The position numbers and the translations under genes are program-made. The notes beneath the pieces were generated by a model. The model was not told the origin of the DNA, searched no databases, and saw only the letters and a program-made list of their open reading frames with translations. A stretch of 64,000 nucleotides of DNA from Quillaja saponaria (Eukaryota; Streptophyta; Magnoliopsida; Fabales; Quillajaceae), in the NCBI GenBank assembly GCA_029379385.1, contig CM055618.1, forward strand, positions 4,040,134-4,104,133, given 5' to 3'. This document shows positions 24,758-35,455 of the stretch, in pieces (positions within the stretch are counted from its first letter, which is position 1; each line of letters begins with the position of its first letter).

Positions 24758-24760
24758 TTA

Positions 24761-25859
24761 AAGTCAGGACACTTGTGCCAACTACTCTTGATGAATCAAC
24801 AAAGGAATAAAAGCCGAATCAAGAATACAACAAAAGAATTGAAAGTCTCGGAGATACACAGTTCTCTAACTTCTTGCTTAATTATTAAACTAGAATTAGG
24901 ATATTTCATATATTCATAAAGAAAATTGAAGAATGGACTTAGTGAGAGAGGGGCTACCATCTCTCTAGAATTCTACCTAGTTTTATAATACCATTACTAT
25001 TCTCCTTCCACCACTGTCAACCTCCTTCTTCCTCCCTTCGTTATCATCCACCCTATGTCCTCCTATCACCGTTAGCCTCCATCTCCCTCCCTCTCTATAT
25101 CATCCAACTTCTATCTTTCCAACACATTGTAGTAGATCTCATCCCGTAAGACTTTTCCATATCACAATTTTGATCTACAAAAGTTACCATACCATAATTC
25201 CCTATCTAATTAATCCAAACTGCGAAGCTTCACACCTTCTTGTTCCTTCTTTTACTAAACCTGCACCTTTGTCATTACAATAAATCCCAACCACCTATGG
25301 CTACCACACAAAACACTTATAGCTCCATCTTCAATAACTCGATTATAGCATTCTCCCTTTAGATCTGTAAACCTTCACCTTCAGTTCCATAGCTTCCATT
25401 ATTTTGCCCAAACAACAAATCCTTTATTGCCACCGTTTCCTTCCCGGTGGTGAACCTTCGTCATCATTAACATTCACCCGATTGGAACCTATCCTCTTTC
25501 TACATCAAAAGTCATAATAAGTAAATACCCTAAATCTAGTCCATATCTCCCCAATGAATCCATCTTCTTTCATAGCTAGATACATCCTTTGTACCTTCCC
25601 TTAATCCCGTCCATATACATCTCCAAGACCTAGTTATTTTTCCTGTCTTTATACATTATCTTGAATCTACCGAACTTTCAGTTCTAGGTACATTAATGGC
25701 TTAAAACTCCCTGCATGGCTGAAGCTCTCCAAAGGGGCAACCGTGCCTAATTCTTATGCGGTTACTCTTTATGCTTTTGTACCACCTCCCAATTAACCTG
25801 CTCTACACCAATTTCTTTCAACAATTCCCATACCACTAAAAAAACCTTTTACACATGAA
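24761..25859. other. Unassigned, no gene seen
   Basis: The sequence is C- and T-rich in parts (for example 25000-25120, CCTCC-type runs) and may be the leader of the LINE fragment that follows. I recognise no protein, terminal repeat or RNA gene. Confidence 0.4.
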
Positions 25860-26490
25860 GGATTCCCAGCCATACACTTCACATTGGAAGATATTAAGCC
25901 TGTTGAGGAGTTATTTTCATGTGCTCTAATTGCCAAGTTTGCATCGACTACTTCTCACCCAGGGCTTGGAGATTTTAAAAATTTTGGGGATAAGAATGGG
26001 GGCTTGAGAGTATCACCAGTCATAGGTCCTTTGGGACCACGTCACTATCTTATACGGTGTTTCTCATAGGAGGATGTTGCACAAGCTTTATCTTAGGAGT
26101 ATCATAAGGTGGGTGAATCCCTTTTTCACTTGTTTAATTGGACAAGTTCTTTTTCTCCTAGCAAGTGAATCGCTCTGGGCTCCAGTTTGGATCAAGTTAC
26201 CTTTTCTGCCCTTAGCTTTTTTCACTCCAAGAATTTTGAAAGAAACTGTACATGGAATAGATAAATTTTTAAAAGCTGACGAACATACACTCACTTTGGC
26301 TCAACCTAGTTTTGCTAGGGTTTGTTTGGAAGTTGATATTTTTCCCCTCATTCCCCATAAAATATGGATACCTATTTGCTCTAGTGGTTTTTGGCCGCCT
26401 ATAATTATTGAGGGTCACTATGCATTTTGCCCAATCAGTTCTTTGCATGGGCACAATTTATCAGACTGTAGAAAGAAGAATTAAAGGTCT
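25860..26490 (+). pseudogene. LINE (L1-type) ORF1 fragment: DUF4283 and zinc-knuckle region
   Basis: Two ORFs, 25884-26069 and 26074-26484, in different frames resemble the DUF4283 plus zf-CCHC_4 protein found as ORF1 of plant L1-type LINEs. DUF4283 landmarks are ALIAKFAS, LGPRHYLIRC and WAPVWIKLPFLPLAFF. Then come ARVCLEVDIFPLIPHKIWI and a zinc-knuckle-like tail with HGHNLSDC. Frameshifts join the parts, and one knuckle cysteine is changed (YAFCPISSLHGHN). No ORF2 reverse transcriptase follows, so it is a fragment. It may derive from a different LINE than the one at 45246-46570. Confidence 0.75.
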
Positions 26491-26819
26491 TCACCTTCTA
26501 ATCCCATAGAGGGGTCTGGTCTCTTAAATGTGGTGTTAAATAAAGAGGTGAAACTACCAGTTACAAAAACAACTCTTAAAAGGAAGAATCTAAGTAAGAA
26601 AGTAGCTAAATGGCACCCTAACCATAATTTTGTAAAACTCCTTGAAATGAGTTTATCTATCTTTCATTTATGTATTACATTACGGCTATAGTTGATGCAT
26701 AATAAAGTTGATGTTACTATAGGGGCTTTACGCATCATTCCTTATCTCCTCCTTATGTATCAGAACTTTAGTGTTTCAACTTAAATTATTTTCGTTAGTA
26801 ACCAAATATATGCTTCATA
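26491..26819. other. Unassigned, no gene seen
   Basis: No coding, RNA or terminal-repeat signal is visible. It separates the LINE fragment from the antisense chromoviral LTR. Confidence 0.4.
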
Positions 26820-27969
26820 CATATCCATCCCAGTGGGGCTGAGCACTCAAACATTTCAAATCACTTATCAAATCAGAGTATCTTAGAATATCTTAGGTAT
26901 ACCCAAATTCTATTTCAGAAGTAAAAACCATTTTAGAGAAAAATCAGATTACTGGCCCTTATCAAACTCAAACAAAATCACAAGTCAAGCATAATTCAAA
27001 TAACTCAATTAAACACTACATATGCTTATGCTTCTATACAAACATATCTATTCAAATGTACATAAAAAATATACTTATTAATCTAGCAACCAAAATGTAG
27101 GTGTTACACTTATCTATACAACCAAAATGCTTCCTTTTGCATTCATGTGATTTGTTGGCTCAACAACACTTTCCAGAGCTACAATTAAATTTTCTAGGTA
27201 TTACTTAGTTTGTTAATTTTATAGGTTATAACTTTTTAATTACGAAATGTATAGATATTAAGTTTCATGTATTTATTTAAAGTTAACCTTTCTTTAGGCA
27301 TTTTTACAATCATCTTAGAGATATGTTTGATTTCAACCTACATATTTAACCAAATTCAACAAAACCAAGTTCAAACATTATCTTTAGGAAGTTAACTATC
27401 TTTCTTATTTGGAAACTTCTTCTAAAATTAGTCTTGAACCCACTCAAATTCCCACACTTACACAAACAAGGCATATACAAATTTCTTGTTGCCAAACTAG
27501 ATTGCAATGCATATAGAATTCTCATACTTGGGAATTAAATTACAAAACTTTCCAGTATAGTTTATCAAGATGTTAGAAACAATTCATGTTCAGTACCCCA
27601 CTCCTACCTAATTCATCCTTTAAGGCTCTCCAAAACCAGTTACACCAAAATAGGTTTAATCAAGACCAGACAAAGTCCTTCAGACTGACTGAAGCTCACT
27701 TTACACCAAACCAACTGCAATCTAATAGCTCTAACGATAAATATAATTCGAATCAAATTACAAAACTTTTCAGATATTATCTCAAGACTGTAAGCTACAC
27801 TTTTTCCTTAGAACTCCTAAACTAATTATGTCTTGAAAACACCCGAATTACTCGATTTCTATGAACCATAAAATTTGAACCTTGGTCCCTTTCCACTCCT
27901 TACCCATCAACTCCTCACTCCTTGTTATTAGACATTTTTATCAAATATCTTGTATACATATTTAATTTC

Positions 27970-28018
<49 letters not shown>

Positions 28019-29216
28019 CCATCATGAATACAATTAAATTTCAATTTTTCTTTTCTATTTCACATAATTATCATCTAAGTTTTCCTTGTTTGCCCTTAAC
28101 TTTTATTCACACTTCTAATGTTAACCACACTAGTTCTTGACTTAATTCATGAATTAACAAGAATCTTACACATATATTCATAAGTAAATTAACACGTCCC
28201 TAAGAAAAACATACTTGACTACCCTAACTAAAATTTTTAACTAATACCATGTTCAAGCTTTTATTAAACTTCCATACTCTTTGCTACCTTGTCTCAATAG
28301 GCAGCTAGCCCACACTACATACACAACTACACACTTTGGAATGAGGAGCAGCTCACAGTTGGGAGGAATTCTTGAAGCTGCCAACTGGCTTCACACACAA
28401 CCAAGGTTGTTGCAAGTGTTTGGGGTAATAACTGCAAGGAAAGTAGGCCATGGCTAGCTCCCACCAAACAGTTGTAAACAACCAGCCAAGACAAGCAATT
28501 TAGAAGGTGTAGTTGTCTTGATTGTACCTTTAAACCTGAGCCACTAACCAATAGATTCTACCTTACAAAAGAGAAAACGGCCATGACCAAGGGAGGGATA
28601 AAGTGTACGGCTGTAAGAGGAAAGGCACACAGCCAAACAGAGGCAAAACAAGGGAAAAATAGAGTCAACAACAAGCATCAACACGCCCATAGCTGGAAAG
28701 TAGGCTCACACTCTACTACTTCAAGACTTCAACCATGGCTACTGTTTATGCTTCCAAACACAGCCAATAATACATATTCATATAAGACTTCAATCTCAAC
28801 CAACTAGTAGAAAAGTAGAGGCAAAAAGGGAAAGAAATTTGATGGACAAGGGAAAGGATTTCACTTGTGATGGAAATTTTGTTTTCCACTTTATTGTATA
28901 CATACTTTAGCTTCAATTAAATATAATTTACATAAAATGAAATCTAATTCCAAGTCAACCCAATATGTGATAGTATTTAATTCTCTAATTACATGTGTAT
29001 AATTATGTATATACTTATATATACAAGTGTTCATTTATTTTAATTTTACTTGATGTAAAATTTTATTCACTTAGTCATGACAAATTATGTGTAAACATTT
29101 GAAGGTGTTCGCTAAGCAATCAAGTTATAACATGTTCAATTGTATTATTATTTATTTTATAATGAAAATTTACACATTACGTTTAAAACTCGACTTTATA
29201 ATATCGAGTTATGACA
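26820..29216 (-). mobile_element. Chromoviral LTR, antisense, 3' end truncated
   Basis: Antisense landmarks are ATCCCAGTGGGGCTGAGC (about 26826) and GGCCCTTATCAAACTC (26956). The precise LTR start is at 29216, where the minus strand reads TGTCATAACTCGATATTATA. The 3' end of the LTR (left side) is missing. The LTR start can fold as a hairpin (AACTCGA..TCGAGTT). A (TA)n run lies within it. Confidence 0.78.
27977..28016. repeat. (TA)n microsatellite
   Basis: About 20 uninterrupted TA units follow GTGTG. Similar but shorter TA runs occur at comparable places in other LTRs of the family (10161, 58421, 61849). Confidence 0.9.
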
Positions 29217-29790
29217 ATATAGGTTTTTGATAATTAGAGAATTATAATTTATGAAATTTATAAACTAAGTAATATTTAGAAATAAGATTTTCATCTTCGA
29301 ATGCAACGTGGATTCAAAAACACCTTTGAATTCAAGAAGAATGAGTGACGAGCAAAATCCATAAACTTTGTGAGTGGAAAATGTTATCCTTGGGTTACTG
29401 AATGTGTGTGGAATATTTGCTTATATGTATATAAATATATATAGTTATTGAGTGTGTATGTTTAATTCTTTGATTGATTCACGTGGTAAGAATGCCTATG
29501 TATTTCTTAAACTTTATCATTTGGTATGTAGTGTGTATTTGTGTGAAATCTTGTTTGTGATTGATAGGGCCAATAAACTTATTTTTAATGTGATTTAGAA
29601 TCTGGGTGCACCTAGGATATTTTTGATTTGATTATTTGTTGAATAAAAATATTCAAGTAACTCAGCCCCGGGGAGGTTATGTGATAAGATATATACATTT
29701 GGTGTGCAAGAGCAAAAGGGCCCAGATGAGGATATATTTATGGTGTGCAAGTGCTCAATTATTGGTCCTTTTGGATGCTTTTAAGAAAGT
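29217..29790 (+). mobile_element. Chromoviral LTR, internal piece in sense orientation
   Basis: Landmarks in order are TTTGTGAGTGG (29370), TGATAGGGCCAATAAAC (29560), GGTGCACCTAGGATAT (29605) and CTCAGCCCCGGGGAGG (29662). It directly adjoins the start of the antisense LTR, giving a head-to-head pair. It ends where caulimovirid-like sequence begins near 29791, so the virus-derived block interrupts or replaces its 3' part. Confidence 0.7.
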
Positions 29791-30254
29791 TTTCTAACTC
29801 TATTAACTCTTCTAGTTCTAATTCTGATAGCTTTTCTAAAAATAATAAAGAAATTATATTAGTAGAAAATATAGAAAAAGAATTACAGAACTGAAATTTA
29901 CCCCAAACTTCTGATAAACATATTTATAGGAAACAAAGTTTTAGTCTAAAATAAGACTATATAATTAAGACCATGGAAGAGTCAATCCCCTCAAAAAGAG
30001 GACAAGACAATTTTAAGCTTTTTTCCTCTAAATTAATAGAAGAACATAAAAGGAAGTTTAAATACTTGCATATAGGAATGGTTCAGGTCGCTTTAAAACC
30101 CCTAACCCGATTTGGATTAAACACTTTAGCCTTAATCTGTGTTAGGGATACAAGACATAATAAATTCTCAAACTCCTTATTAGGATGTATCGAATCAAAT
30201 CTTTGTGATGTCCCATATTCATTAGTTGTTATCCTAACTTTTCAATTTCTTTAA
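29791..30254 (+). pseudogene. Endogenous caulimovirid: N-terminal part of the polyprotein
   Basis: The block starts with a Ser/Asn-rich reading frame (about 29797-29890), broken by a stop near 29895, and continues in the ORF 29973-30254. It resembles the N-terminal movement-protein region of plant caulimovirid polyproteins, in particular the endogenous florendovirus type. A frameshift near 30230 moves the reading into the next ORF. It is an old, inactive genomic copy. Lineage is assigned by resemblance, not by a tree. Confidence 0.65.
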
Positions 30255-30268
30255 CATATCAAAACATA

Positions 30269-30958
30269 ATGAATGCTTTAACTTTAAATATTCAATCTCT
30301 TGGTTTTGATATGTCACCAGGATCAGAAAATGTAGTCCTAATATATAGGATTTACAATAAGGTTATGAATATTATGGCACCTAATGCCATAATTGAATCA
30401 AAAAGAGGTAAAACCACTTTGTTTATAGCTAATCTAGCCAAAACCAACATGGTAGTTCCTAAGACTATAACCTGGGATCAGGTTAAGCTACCTGAAATTT
30501 GGAAAATAGATCAAGGAGTTCTACCAAAAAAGGTTGAAACTAGAGACCTAGAATCGGTTATAGAATATACGGATAGTGATGTAGAGATAGAATTTTCATC
30601 TAATAGAAAGATTAGGTTAAATTTAGGAGAATCTTCTAGAAGGATGTCTACCTCTTCTATACCCGCAACAAAAAAGGTAATCGAAGGGATAATTAAATCA
30701 AAATATCAGGTTAGTCATCCCCAATATCAGGTAGAGACACCTTCAGAACAAGGGTTAAAATCCCCTTCTAGGACTGCTTCTCTAACTTCTTCAGAAATAG
30801 GTTATAGTGTTTGCATGTTGTCTAAAAAAAACCCTTTACAAATAAACACAAATGGTTCTACATTACTTTTAGTGAAAAGGAAAGAAACTATTGGATTTCA
30901 ATGCACAAGTAGTACATGGAAAAATTCAATAAAAAACCAGGATTCTTTAATTGACTAG
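30269..30958 (+). pseudogene. Endogenous caulimovirid: movement-protein region
   Basis: This is the longest ORF in the window (229 residues). Its first 100 residues (segments such as IYNKVMNIMAPNAIIESKRG and TITWDQVKLPEIW) match the style of the 30K-superfamily movement protein at the start of caulimovirid polyproteins. A Ser-rich linker follows. It continues a frame that begins before 30254 and is cut by stops at its end. No function is expected in the host. Confidence 0.7.
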
Positions 30959-31123
30959 AAAGAGAGATTAGGTATCATAAGAAAGAGTGGCTTGATTTTG
31001 AGAATCCTCAGTGTTTAAATGTGTTAGAAACTGCTTATCAAAATTTCTATTAAAAAATCAAAAGGATAAATTTTAGCAAATCCTTACTCTGCCATACCAA
31101 AAGAAACATCTACTTCTAGTGCT

Positions 31124-31636
31124 TTGGTTAAGATATCCAACAAGAATAATTTTACAAATCTGTTTCTTCAATCTCTAGGAAAGCAATCTTCTAGGATAGA
31201 AAATTTTCTTATACAAAAAAAATCTTCTCAACAAATCTTTTCACATACTTCATGGTCTTCCACAAAAGAAACTCCAAAAGTAGATCTCATAATGATGAAG
31301 CCACTTCTTAAAGTAAATCTGAAATATAGAAAAAAGTCAAAAGTTAATGATACAAACTTTGTGGTTGAACTAGTAAACAGGTTACAAAAATTAAATATGT
31401 CAGAAAAGAAAAGTGTTAATATGCTGAGTCAAAATAAATCAGAATCCTCTAAAAGAGATTCATACCTGGAAGTTAATAAACTTCATTGGAATAAAACAAT
31501 GCCCACTGCATCATCAAAAATGTATTACCCTGGACCTTCACCTTTAGATCTTCAATACGAAAATAATGCAATAGAGGATAGGGTCCAGTTTGATGGAAAA
31601 TCTATAGTTGAGTGGAATATAGATAGTTTAGCTTAA
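31124..31636 (+). pseudogene. Endogenous caulimovirid: region after the movement protein (coat-like part)
   Basis: The 170-residue ORF is rich in Lys, Ser and Asn and ends with a segment containing YYPGPSPLDLQYE and FDGKSIVEWNID. This has the look of the linker and start of the capsid region in caulimovirid polyproteins. It continues the upstream block after further frame breaks (30958-31124). Similarity stops near 31740, where the orientation of the viral sequence reverses. Confidence 0.6.
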
Positions 31637-31739
31637 TATCAGATTCTTCAAACCACTAAACACATGCTTATGTATGCAGTAGCCTGTAGGTCGAATGGAA
31701 ATATTGACTGAGAAATAGCCTTAGCCATTTAGGGGAAGC

Positions 31740-32091
31740 AACAACTAAAGCATAACACAACAATCTATCTAGCATGAATTAGGCAAAGAAAGATGAATTC
31801 AAAATATTAGAAAATACTTACATTAAAGCGAGAACAATAATAGATACAGACTTGGACACACTTTACAATTATAGTCTACATCACAGGTACCAACTAGAAC
31901 ATAGGTACAAGCTTTGAATTATCCATGAGAAGACTTGAAGATCCTAAGCTTGCTTACCACTCACACGCAAGATTTAGTTTACAGGACTCAAACACTCTAA
32001 CTACTCAAACCTTCTAACACTTAGAAACCCTTGAGAAACATGTAAAGAAAAACTTGTAAAACTTAGAGGGCTCAAGCCTCTATTTATAGAC
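31740..32091 (-). promoter_or_regulatory. Endogenous caulimovirid intergenic region with TATA box on the minus strand
   Basis: The minus strand carries TCTATAAATAGAGG (TATA at 32077-32090) downstream of the minus-strand viral genes. That is where caulimovirid genomes place their pregenomic promoter. The following 350 nt has no long ORF and would be leader. I did not find a TGGTATCAGAGC primer-binding site in it, so the leader is incomplete or diverged. Confidence 0.5.
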
Positions 32092-33250
32092 TCAAATGCC
32101 AATGTCCTTAAGATAAGGATGAACAAATAGATTCCTTATGATAAGGCACCTCATCTTGTTTGGGCACGTGTCCTGGATAGGTTGGAGCAGTCCTGCCAGA
32201 AAAGAAGAGAATAAACTTTTAAATAAAGTAACTTGTGGCTTTAATAATTTGATGACTTTTGCATCGAAGGCCTCATTCTTTTTGAAAAGTAGAATATTTT
32301 TACATAAAAAAAAAGATTTGTTTTTCAAAAATAAATCAGGGATGGGTCCCTCCTTCAATAAAATCTTCAACTCCTTTGTCGAATAGATCTTGTGAGTCTT
32401 AAAAATAAGCCAGATTATCCTGACTCATGTCTGAACTGTTATCTTCCAGGATTTTTAATAATTCTTTCTAAAAGTCTTCTTTAAAGGAAGAGGCTAATTA
32501 GCCTTTGACCATGTCTAATACCTTTTTGTTTTCATTCAAATTAGATTTATAGACTCAGGCTTGGGACTTTAAAATCCCTAGTTTTTGGAAATTATTAAGA
32601 TTTTTTTCAAAATTAGAAAAGTTATCCCACCACTTAATTTGGGATCTCCTGATTAACCATGTGACTGATTGATTAATCCTGAAATTAGTAGTAGTACAAT
32701 CCTTCACTATATACTCCCATTTTACTATCCATGAAAGCTGATAATAAGCGGCAAACATAATTACTTTATCTTGAGGTTCTAGAAAATTATTATTCTCACA
32801 GAATCTCATCCTATATTGATGAACATATTTTGGAAGGGAGATAGGAAATAATCCCCATGAAAAGTACCAGGTTTTAAACCATTGTGGGAAAGTATTATGA
32901 TAAGGTTCCTCATTAAGAGTGAATATGAGAAACAAACTATGTTTTCTTGCTTTATTTTTGAATAAAAGTAGATTCTCCCATACAACCATATAATCAAAAT
33001 AATTGTATAGTCGCGGAAATATTCTCCTGTCTTTTAATTGCTTTTGACGGTATAGATCCATACCCCATTCCTCGGGCTTTATAACTTCATAAATTATCAG
33101 TTTGGAATAAGCCCATTTTGTCCCTGCTCTAATCTAGCGTTTGTAAGAAACAGACTCAGTGTCCACAAAGATATTTAGGTAATATAAAGTACCCTTGAGT
33201 TTTAATTCAGGAGGAAGATGATTGTTAAGATAGAAAGGAGCTATCTCATA
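32092..33250 (-). pseudogene. Endogenous caulimovirid: ORF downstream of RNase H (unknown function)
   Basis: The minus-strand ORF 33061-32555 (168 residues) is unusually rich in Trp, Tyr and Phe, with segments such as YNYFDYMVVWENLL and TFPQWFKTWYFSWG. A less intact stretch precedes it (33250-33070), and a small ORF follows (32370-32092). It resembles a protein found with florendovirus-type polyproteins in plant genomes, whose role I cannot state. It lies between the RNase H end and the minus-strand promoter. Confidence 0.55.
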
Positions 33251-34620
33251 AGGAGCTAAATTAGCATATCTTTTTTCTATTAGAGCTATCTTTTTATAAG
33301 ATTGAGGGATATAAGGATATTTAAAATCCTTGGTATTACAAGGAAAAGCTAACTCATAAGCCTGATCACTTAAGAATTCTTTATCAAATTCCTCAATATT
33401 AGGAATTGAGACATTTCTTTTGCAAGAGAGCTTGTCCGGGAAGACATAACTCCTTTTTCTTTAGGATCCTTGCAAAAATTCTCTTATTTGAAAATTCCTG
33501 AGGTGAATCTAACTAATTGCTCTTTATTAGCCTAATTCAGAAGCATATGTTTCAACAATTTTGTAAGCTTCTGGATGAGGAATACATAAGCAAGGAAGCT
33601 CTTTTATTCTTTGCTTTATTCTTATAACAGCTTCTGTGAAATCATTATTCCGCTCTAGAGGAATTTTCCTTAGTCTTGTAAATAATAATTTACAGTCTAA
33701 GGCTAAGTCTTTATAAAATTCTCCTACATAGTTTAGACTTCCTAAAAATCTTTGCAATTGTTGCTTTTCCTTTAATTCATTAGAAAATTTATTAGCAAAT
33801 TGAATGGCTCTATCAATGGGTATTATTGATCCTTGAGAAATATTGTGACCTAGAAAGCGAATAACAATTTGAAATATTTTCACTTGTTTTACTGACAATG
33901 CCAATCCTACTTTGGTGACAATATTCAAGAACATATGAAGATGTTTGAAACGTTTTTCAATAGAAGAAGAAAATACTAAAATATCATCAATGGAAACAAT
34001 TATATATTCATGATAGAGATTAAAATGTCATTTATAATATTCTGAAATTTATAAGGAGCATTTTTTAATCCAAAGGGCATGACATTCCATTCATAATGTC
34101 CAAAACGCACTGTAAAAATAGTTTTATATCTATCCTTTTCTACTATTTGAATATGCCAATACCCAGATTTTATATCGAATTTAGAAAATATAAAGCAGCA
34201 TAAAGTTTGTAAAGCATATCCTTTTTATTAGGAATCAAATATCTTATCCATCTTAGAGCTTTATTCAAAGGTTTATAATTAATAACCAATCTTGGAACTC
34301 CTCTTTCAAGCTCAGCAGCATTTTCAACATAAAATGCTAGACAGGTACAAGGACTATAACTCTTTCTAATTAGTCCATTTTTTAACAATTCTTCAATTTC
34401 TTTTTTACAGATTTCTAAATGTCATGGACCCATTGCAATAGGTCTAGCCTGGTAGGAATCTGTTTTTCAAGAAAGTCTGGCTCATAAGGCTGCTCAATTA
34501 TGTGTTGTTGCCTATTCCAAAAAGCATTAGGAATTTCAGCACATATTGTTTGTTCTATTTTGTTTTGAAATTTTTTAATTTCTTCTTGTAATTTGGAAGT
34601 TTTAACTATTCTTCAATTCT
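33251..34620 (-). pseudogene. Endogenous caulimovirid: reverse transcriptase and RNase H region
   Basis: The ORFs 34388-34170 and 33934-33527 in shifted frames carry reverse transcriptase features: GLIRKSYSPC, PRLVINYKPLNKAL, then IRFLGHNISQG and QLQRFLGSLNYV. Between them the active-site tetrapeptide reads SIDD (33983-33994) where the family has an aromatic residue before the Asp pair. RNase H starts with an IVETYAS-like sequence (33540), where the expected Asp is Tyr. Stops and frameshifts make it inactive. This half is opposite in orientation to the movement-protein half. Confidence 0.8.
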
Positions 34621-35200
34621 TTTGTACTCTATTCTTCTTTAAAGACATTAGAAAATTTTATTTTCTTTTTATGGTATCTCTCATTAGATTTATTTTATGC
34701 ATTCTAGGTTCCTCAACAAATTCAAATTTAATTTGTCTTCCTTTAATAGTTGATTATATCCTAGACTCATCTATTCTAGATATCGGGAATAACGTGTGGG
34801 AAATGATTTCCTAGAATAACCTCTTAGGCTAGACCCTTTACTAGAACAAAAGGTAGAGGAAAACAAACCTTATTATTGCAGATTGCCGCATTTGACAACT
34901 TATAGTCTATTATTAGATGATTTTCATTTGCAGCATTAAGGATTTGAGTAGTCTTTTGGTAGTATTTTGAAGGTACTAATCCCTCATTGATATAGTTTAA
35001 GTCTGCTCCTAAATCTATTAGGGCTATTGATTGAAAACTAAACTCATTGTTTATCACAATTGCTACTTTAGTGAGCCATTTTTGGGCTATAACTAATTCT
35101 ATAGCACAAACCCATCCTTCTGGATCATTTAAGATATTAACAGATCCTTCATCAGGTTCATAGATTATTACAAATTCAAAGAAGACTTAAAAACTCTAAA
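34621..35200 (-). pseudogene. Endogenous caulimovirid: aspartic protease region
   Basis: The minus-strand ORF 35057-34824 contains ALIDLGADLNYI. This is the aspartic protease active site with Asp kept (codon 35013-35015) and the following Ser/Thr replaced by Leu. A segment with NAAICNNKVCFPLPFVLVK follows. It lies upstream of the reverse transcriptase in the same orientation, the usual gene order. The replaced residue and the later stops indicate decay. Confidence 0.72.
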
Positions 35201-35455
35201 ATCTCTTTTATTTTACAAATTCACCAAAATACCTTTATCTTATAAAATGAGCCTTTCGGTCTTACCTACTTCCAGGGCTTGGGCCTAGGTGCTACCTAGG
35301 TGTCATAATCCAAGCTTGTCACATGTGGCCGCTTGCGTTGTTAAGAGGACAATTGTAGGATAGCTTGACAAAGGTATTGACATATATCATTTTCGTAAAT
35401 ACCATTATATCAACTGGAAAAAATGATGTTTCCTCTTACCCCAGACTTTGGTGCA
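35201..35455. other. Unassigned, no gene seen
   Basis: It contains a short imperfect palindrome (CCTAGGTGCTACCTAGG, near 35288). It separates the caulimovirid block from an antisense Athila-type LTR. Confidence 0.4.

Noticed and set aside
27586..27825. 79-residue ORF in the antisense LTR
   Set aside because: Low-complexity Asn/Gln/Ser composition from AT-rich LTR sequence and no homology recognised.
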